From the NCBI RefSeq assembly GCF_012027305.1, contig NZ_SNUF01000001.1:1302001-1366000 (forward strand): a stretch of DNA of 64,000 nt, written 5' to 3'. The notes under the pieces are model-generated. The model saw only the letters and a list, made by a program, of their open reading frames with translations. It did not search any database and was not told the origin of the DNA. Within the stretch, counting starts at the first letter, position 1, and every line of letters starts with the position of its first letter. Both the position numbers and the translations under genes were made by a program. This stretch comes from Thermococcus sp. MAR1. Its GTDB lineage: Archaea > Methanobacteriota_B > Thermococci > Thermococcales > Thermococcaceae. Of this stretch, positions 59,718-64,000 are shown in pieces.

Positions 59718-61277
59718 ATGCGACGGCAGTACGCGACATTGGCTCTGGTGTTTTTGGTTGTTTTTTCTGTAGTCGCCAGCGGCTGCATCAGCGGCGGCGG
59801 AGGCGGCGGTGAAGAGCAGCCAACGACGATAGTCATAGGAGTCACTGATAAGGTGACTGACCTCGATCCGGCCAACGCCTACGACTTCTACACCTGGGAG
59901 GTCCTCAACAACGTCATGGAGGGCCTGGTGAAGTACAAACCAGGAACCCTCGAAATCGAGCCGGCTTTGGCCGAGAGCTGGGAGGTCAACGAGGACTCTA
60001 CCGTTTGGACCTTCCACCTGAGGAAGGACCTTAAATTCGCGGACGGAACCCCCCTAACAGCTAAGGACGTTGTTAGGAGCATTGAGAGGGTAATGACCAT
60101 CCAGGGTGACCCGTCCTGGCTCGTTACGGACTTCGTGGACAAGGTGGAAGCCAAGGACGATTATACTGTTGTCTTCTACCTCAAGCAGCCCACCGCATAC
60201 TTCCTGGCCCTTCTCACGACCCCGCCGTACTTCCCGGTCCACCCCGACTACGCCCCGGACCAGATACAGAGCGACCAAACAGCTGGCGGTGCGGGTCCCT
60301 ACAAGATAACCAAGTGGGTGCGCGATGAGGAGCTCGTCCTCGAGGCCAACCCGAACTACTACGGCGAGAAGCCCAAGACAGAAAAGATAATCATCAAGTT
60401 CTACCGCGACGCGTCAACTATGCGCCTCGCCCTCCAGAACGGTGAGATAGACATCGCCTGGAGGACGCTCAGGCCGAGCGACATAGACAGCCTGAAGAAG
60501 GACGGAAACTTCAACGTCATAGAGGTTCCGGGTGGGTTCATCCGCTACATCTGCCTCAACACCAAGAACGACCCAACGAGCAACGTCAAGGTCAGGCAGG
60601 CGCTTGCTGCAGCAGTCAACAGGCCGGAGATAGCCCAGAAGGTCTTCATGGGAACTGTCGAGCCCCTCTACAGCCTGGTTCCGAACGGAATGTGGAGCCA
60701 CAAGGACGTCTTCAAGGATAAGTACGGCGACGGCAACCTGGAGCTGGCAAAGAAGCTCCTAAGCGAGGCCGGCTACTCCGAGAGCAACCCGCTGGAGATA
60801 CAGCTCTGGTACACGCCGACCCATTACGGCGACACCGAGGCGGACCTCGCCCAGATACTCAAGGAGCAGTGGGAGAAGACCGGAATGATAAAGGTCACCA
60901 TCAAGAGCGCCGAATGGGGAACCTACACAGACTACGCCAGGAACGGCCAGATGCAGGTCTACCTGCTCGGCTGGTATCCGGACTACCTCGACCCCGATGA
61001 CTACACCACGCCGTTCCTCAAGACCGGCGCCAACAAGTGGGCGGGAACCGGCTACTCCAACCCGACGATGGACGACCTCTTGAGCCAGGCCCAGAGGCTC
61101 AGCGACCAGAACGAGAGGACGAAGCTCTACGAGCAGGTTCAGGACATACTCGCCCAGGACGTTCCGTACATACCGCTGATACAGGGCAAGCTCTTCGTGG
61201 TGACCCAGAAGAACGTCAAGGGAGTGACCATAGGCCCGGACATGATATTCCGCTACTCGACCCTCTACAAGGAGTGA
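59718..61277 (+). CDS. ABC transporter substrate-binding lipoprotein (SBP family 5)
   Basis: A 519-residue extracellular solute-binding protein. The N terminus is a lipoprotein signal (positive start MRRQ, hydrophobic core, VASGC with Cys23) followed by a Gly-rich linker (SGGGGGGEE). The mature part is of SBP_bac_5 type, as in DppA/OppA (RKDLKFADGTPLTAKDVV and AAVNRPEIAQKVF are typical). Substrate may be peptides or oligosaccharides. GGTTTAAATCC (about 59671-59681) is the TATA box. It begins a four-or-more-gene operon. Confidence 0.93.
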   Translation: MRRQYATLALVFLVVFSVVASGCISGGGGGGEEQPTTIVIGVTDKVTDLDPANAYDFYTWEVLNNVMEGLVKYKPGTLEIEPALAESWEVNEDSTVWTFHLRKDLKFADGTPLTAKDVVRSIERVMTIQGDPSWLVTDFVDKVEAKDDYTVVFYLKQPTAYFLALLTTPPYFPVHPDYAPDQIQSDQTAGGAGPYKITKWVRDEELVLEANPNYYGEKPKTEKIIIKFYRDASTMRLALQNGEIDIAWRTLRPSDIDSLKKDGNFNVIEVPGGFIRYICLNTKNDPTSNVKVRQALAAAVNRPEIAQKVFMGTVEPLYSLVPNGMWSHKDVFKDKYGDGNLELAKKLLSEAGYSESNPLEIQLWYTPTHYGDTEADLAQILKEQWEKTGMIKVTIKSAEWGTYTDYARNGQMQVYLLGWYPDYLDPDDYTTPFLKTGANKWAGTGYSNPTMDDLLSQAQRLSDQNERTKLYEQVQDILAQDVPYIPLIQGKLFVVTQKNVKGVTIGPDMIFRYSTLYKE

Positions 61278-61324
61278 TTTCCTTCTTTCACTCCTTTTTG
61301 TCTCAACTTTAAAGGGGTGATAAC

Positions 61325-62344
61325 GTGGCCAGGGGACTTGGGCAATACATAATAATCAGGGCGCTGATGATAATCCCCACGATCCTCATTCTCTACACCC
61401 TCGTGTTCTTCTTCCTGAGAATCCTTCCCGGAAACCCCGTTATGGCAGTCGTGGGAACGAAGAACATTCCCCCGGAGCAGCTGGAGCACCTGATGCACAT
61501 GGCCGGGCTGGACAAGCCCCTCTACGTCCAGTACTTCGACTACCTCAAGGGCGTCCTCCACGGCGATTTCGGCGTTACTCTGGCGTTTCCAATGGGGAAG
61601 CCCGTGTGGGACTACATAGCCCAGCGCTTTCCGGCGACGCTTGAGCTGGCCCTCTGGGCCTTCACCGTCAGCGTTCTCCTCGGCCTCCTCACGGGAGTGA
61701 TAGGGGCAACGAAGAAGGGGACGAAGACCGACAGTGCCATGAGGGTCTACAGCATCGTCGCATACACCCTCTTCATACCCTGGTTCGGCATGATGCTCCA
61801 GTACCTCTTCGGAATCCACCTGCACTGGCTGCCCACTTCGGGCAGGCTCGACCCCGGAATAAACCTTCACGCGGTAACAGGCCTCTACGTCCTGGACAGC
61901 ATAATAACCGGGAACTGGGACGCGCTGGTGAGCTCGGTGAGGCACCTGATTCTGCCCGCTTTGACACTCGGAATCGTTCTCAGCGGTGCCTACACGAGAC
62001 TGGTGAGGAACAACATGGTTGACGTCCTCAGTCAGGACTTCATAAGGGCCTACCATGCGAGGGGGGTGGAGGATAGAAAGGTCATGTGGTACGCGCTGAA
62101 GAACGCCTTCATACCCGTCGTTACCCTCATGGGACTCCAGTTCGCCATACTCCTCGGCGGTGCGGTTCTTACCGAGACGACCTTCAGCTGGCCGGGAATG
62201 GGAACGTTCCTCGTGGACAGGATAGACTACCGCGACTACAACGCCATACAGGGCGCGGTGATATTCTTCGCCTTCTTCGTAGGGATCATCAGCCTCATAG
62301 TGGACATAGTCTACGCACTCCTCGACCCAAGGGTGAAGTACTGA
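61325..62344 (+). CDS. ABC transporter permease (DppB type)
   Basis: A 339-residue inner-membrane permease with about six helices and the EAA-loop near DFIRAYHARGVEDRKVMW. The start is GTG with GGGGTGATAAC ahead, 47 nt after the binding-protein gene. Forms a heterodimeric channel with the next gene. Confidence 0.94.
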   Translation: MARGLGQYIIIRALMIIPTILILYTLVFFFLRILPGNPVMAVVGTKNIPPEQLEHLMHMAGLDKPLYVQYFDYLKGVLHGDFGVTLAFPMGKPVWDYIAQRFPATLELALWAFTVSVLLGLLTGVIGATKKGTKTDSAMRVYSIVAYTLFIPWFGMMLQYLFGIHLHWLPTSGRLDPGINLHAVTGLYVLDSIITGNWDALVSSVRHLILPALTLGIVLSGAYTRLVRNNMVDVLSQDFIRAYHARGVEDRKVMWYALKNAFIPVVTLMGLQFAILLGGAVLTETTFSWPGMGTFLVDRIDYRDYNAIQGAVIFFAFFVGIISLIVDIVYALLDPRVKY

Positions 62345-62354
62345 GGTGGTGGAG

Positions 62355-63203
62355 ATGGAGATAGCAGGAAAACTTACCGAGTTCGTCTTTGGAAAGAAGC
62401 CCGGCAGGGGTATGCTCATCTTCGGCATAATCATCGTCCTCATTGTGGTCATGATGGCCCTCTTCGCCCCCTGGATAGCACCCTACGACCCAACGCAGAG
62501 CAGCGACGACGTTTTTGCCCCGCCAAGCTGGAACCACCTAATGGGCACCAACAGGCTCGGCCAGGACATGTTCTCCAGGATAGTCTGGGGCTCAAGGGTC
62601 GTCCTCTACGTCGTATTCATAGCGACGCTGCTCTCGATGGCGATAGGAATTCCCCTCGGACTGCTATCCGGCTACCACGGTGGGAAAATCGACAGAACGC
62701 TGAGCGTGATAATGGACAGCATCTACGCGTTCCCGGCTTTGATCCTCGCGATGGTCATCGCGGTGGTTCTGGGCCCGAGTCCAATAAACACGGCCATAGC
62801 GATAAGCTTCGTCTACGTGCCGACCTACTTCAGGATGGTTCGCGGGCAGACACTCAGCTTCACCGGCCAGCTCTTCGTTGAAGCAGCTCACGCGATAGGA
62901 GCGAGGGACAGGGAGGTCATGTTCAAGTACATCCTGCCCAACCTCGCACCGACGATACTCGTCGTCTTCACCCTGAGTGTAGCAGATGCAATACTGACGG
63001 AGGCCGGCCTGAGCTTCCTCGGCCTGTCGGTGACTCCTCCAACCCCGGACTGGGGATACGACCTGCGCGTCGGCCAGCCGTTCCTGCTCGACGGCTACTG
63101 GTGGCTGGTCTTCTTCCCGGGAATAATGATAATGCTCCTGGCCATGGCCTTCGCGCTGATAGGAGAAGCCCTCAGCGAGAGGCTCTCCCTTGGAACGAGG
63201 TGA
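62355..63203 (+). CDS. ABC transporter permease (DppC type)
   Basis: A 282-residue permease with the N-terminal cytoplasmic OppC_N stretch (GTNRLGQDMFSRIVWGSR in part), six helices and an EAA-like EAAHAIGARDREVMFKY. ATG at 62355 follows GGTGGTGG; a GTG at 62346 is part of that site. It starts 10 nt after the dppB stop. Confidence 0.94.
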   Translation: MEIAGKLTEFVFGKKPGRGMLIFGIIIVLIVVMMALFAPWIAPYDPTQSSDDVFAPPSWNHLMGTNRLGQDMFSRIVWGSRVVLYVVFIATLLSMAIGIPLGLLSGYHGGKIDRTLSVIMDSIYAFPALILAMVIAVVLGPSPINTAIAISFVYVPTYFRMVRGQTLSFTGQLFVEAAHAIGARDREVMFKYILPNLAPTILVVFTLSVADAILTEAGLSFLGLSVTPPTPDWGYDLRVGQPFLLDGYWWLVFFPGIMIMLLAMAFALIGEALSERLSLGTR

Positions 63204-63208
63204 TGTGA

Positions 63209-64000
63209 ATGTTACTTGAAGTCAAAAACCTTAGCATCTACTACTACACCCTCGCCGGGGTCGTCAAAGGGGCCGAAAAAGTTACGTTCAGCATAGGCAG
63301 GGGAGAGTGGGTCACCTTCGTCGGGGAGAGCGGAAGCGGAAAATCTACCGTCGCCCACGCGGTAATGAACCTGGTTCCTTCCCCGGGGAAGATAGTCTCG
63401 GGAGAGGTCATCTTCGAGGGAAAGGACCTCCTCAAGCTCAGCAAGGACGAGCTCAGGCAGATCCGCGGAAAGGACATCAGCATGATATTCCAGGACCCGA
63501 TGACCAGCCTCGACCCCCTCAGGAAAGTCGGCGACCAGATGGTCGAGGTCATGACCGTCCACGGTATCGAGGAGGATGAAGCTAAAGAGAGGGCGAAGGA
63601 GCTCCTCGAGAAGGTCAACCTTCCGCGGGACAGGCTCGACTACTATCCACATCAGCTTTCAGGAGGGCAGAGGCAGAGGATAAGCATAGCGATGGCGATG
63701 GCCTTCAACCCGAAGCTGCTCATCGCGGACGAGCCGACTACTGCCCTAGACGTTATCGTGCAGGACTCCATAATGGACCTCATAGATGCCCTCAAGGCCG
63801 AGGGAACGAGCATCTACTTCGTTACCCACGATATATCTCTTGCAGCCGAGAGGAGCGACAAGATAGCCGTCATGTACGCGGGGAAGCTCGTTGAGTTCGG
63901 AACCGTTGAACAGATAGTCGAGAACCCGCTCCATCCGTACACAAAGGCGCTCATCGAGGCGGTTCCAGATCTCTGGAAGGAGAGCGAGGTCAGGGCGATT
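63209..64000 (+). CDS. ABC transporter ATPase (DppD type), cut by the window end
   Basis: The first 264 residues of an OppD/DppD ATPase: Walker A GESGSGKST (39-47), SMIFQDPMTSLDPL, the signature LSGGQRQRISIAM, Walker B LLIADEPTTALD and the switch VTHD. The frame stays open at position 64000 in VPDLWKESEVRAI, where the Cys-containing C-terminal part of DppD would follow. ATG follows GAGGTGATG, 5 nt after dppC. Confidence 0.94.
   Translation, partial: MLLEVKNLSIYYYTLAGVVKGAEKVTFSIGRGEWVTFVGESGSGKSTVAHAVMNLVPSPGKIVSGEVIFEGKDLLKLSKDELRQIRGKDISMIFQDPMTSLDPLRKVGDQMVEVMTVHGIEEDEAKERAKELLEKVNLPRDRLDYYPHQLSGGQRQRISIAMAMAFNPKLLIADEPTTALDVIVQDSIMDLIDALKAEGTSIYFVTHDISLAAERSDKIAVMYAGKLVEFGTVEQIVENPLHPYTKALIEAVPDLWKESEVRAI

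Overview
The window is chromosomal DNA of a hyperthermophilic archaeon of the order Thermococcales, most likely a Thermococcus species. Evidence: genes close to Thermococcus/Pyrococcus proteins (Hef helicase-nuclease, AMP phosphorylase, ADP-forming acetyl-CoA synthetase, archaeal FEN-1, TFB, PDCD5, S19e, L18a, L31e, L39e, aIF6), TTTATAAA-type TATA boxes about 25 nt before starts, GGTG/GGAGG ribosome sites, GTG starts, and a CRISPR repeat whose crRNA-tag end (ATTGAAAG) matches Pyrococcus. Genes are tightly packed on both strands; I see no tRNA, rRNA or insertion sequence. The exact species cannot be read from this window alone.

Layout. 0-4.8 kb: AMP phosphorylase, a GIY-YIG protein, GGGP synthase (lipid backbone), an M55 peptidase. 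4.8-12.4 kb: an H/ACA guide RNA, Hef, SMC-ScpA condensin genes. 12.6-14.5 kb: methylmalonyl-CoA epimerase, MeaB chaperone and the B12-binding mutase subunit; the catalytic subunit lies separately at 45.8-47.4 kb. 15.2-16.8 kb: a CRISPR array with leader and no cas genes. 16.8-22 kb: Maf, a C/D guide RNA, five overlapping tiny membrane-protein genes, a PIN-ATPase (PINA type), MinD and a GPN GTPase. 22-32 kb: asparagine synthetase-like, secreted CWB2-like protein, glycosyltransferase, Sua5, TPR protein, nucleotidyltransferase, SerRS, MoeA. 32-41 kb: a tiny acidic Trp-rich protein, an RNase H-like protein joined to a CDC48, PRC-barrel, phosphoesterase, acyl-CoA synthetase alpha, PsiE, FEN-1, TFB. 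41-45.6 kb: translation genes interrupted by VapBC and a PP-loop protein. 47.5-54 kb: ABC exporter, metallo-beta-lactamase protein, the heat-shock pair Hsp20-CDC48 behind a Phr-type operator. 54-59.6 kb: two homologous 49-residue proteins, a JAMM protease, MobB, LSm protein, a Na+-dependent transporter and MptE. 59.7 kb to the end: a dipeptide/oligosaccharide-type ABC importer whose fourth gene is cut by the window edge.

The observations I consider most worth following are: (1) a 15-bp palindrome (TGGATAA-N-TTATCCA type) at all three transcription units of the split methylmalonyl-CoA pathway, two of them with the same extended sequence and the same spacing to the TATA box, which suggests a dedicated regulon; (2) a five-gene overlapping operon of two-helix membrane proteins with charged coiled-coil tails; (3) two unmarked guide RNA genes whose guide arms match conserved archaeal rRNA sequence; (4) several short proteins and dyad-symmetric promoters not explained by the flanking genes.
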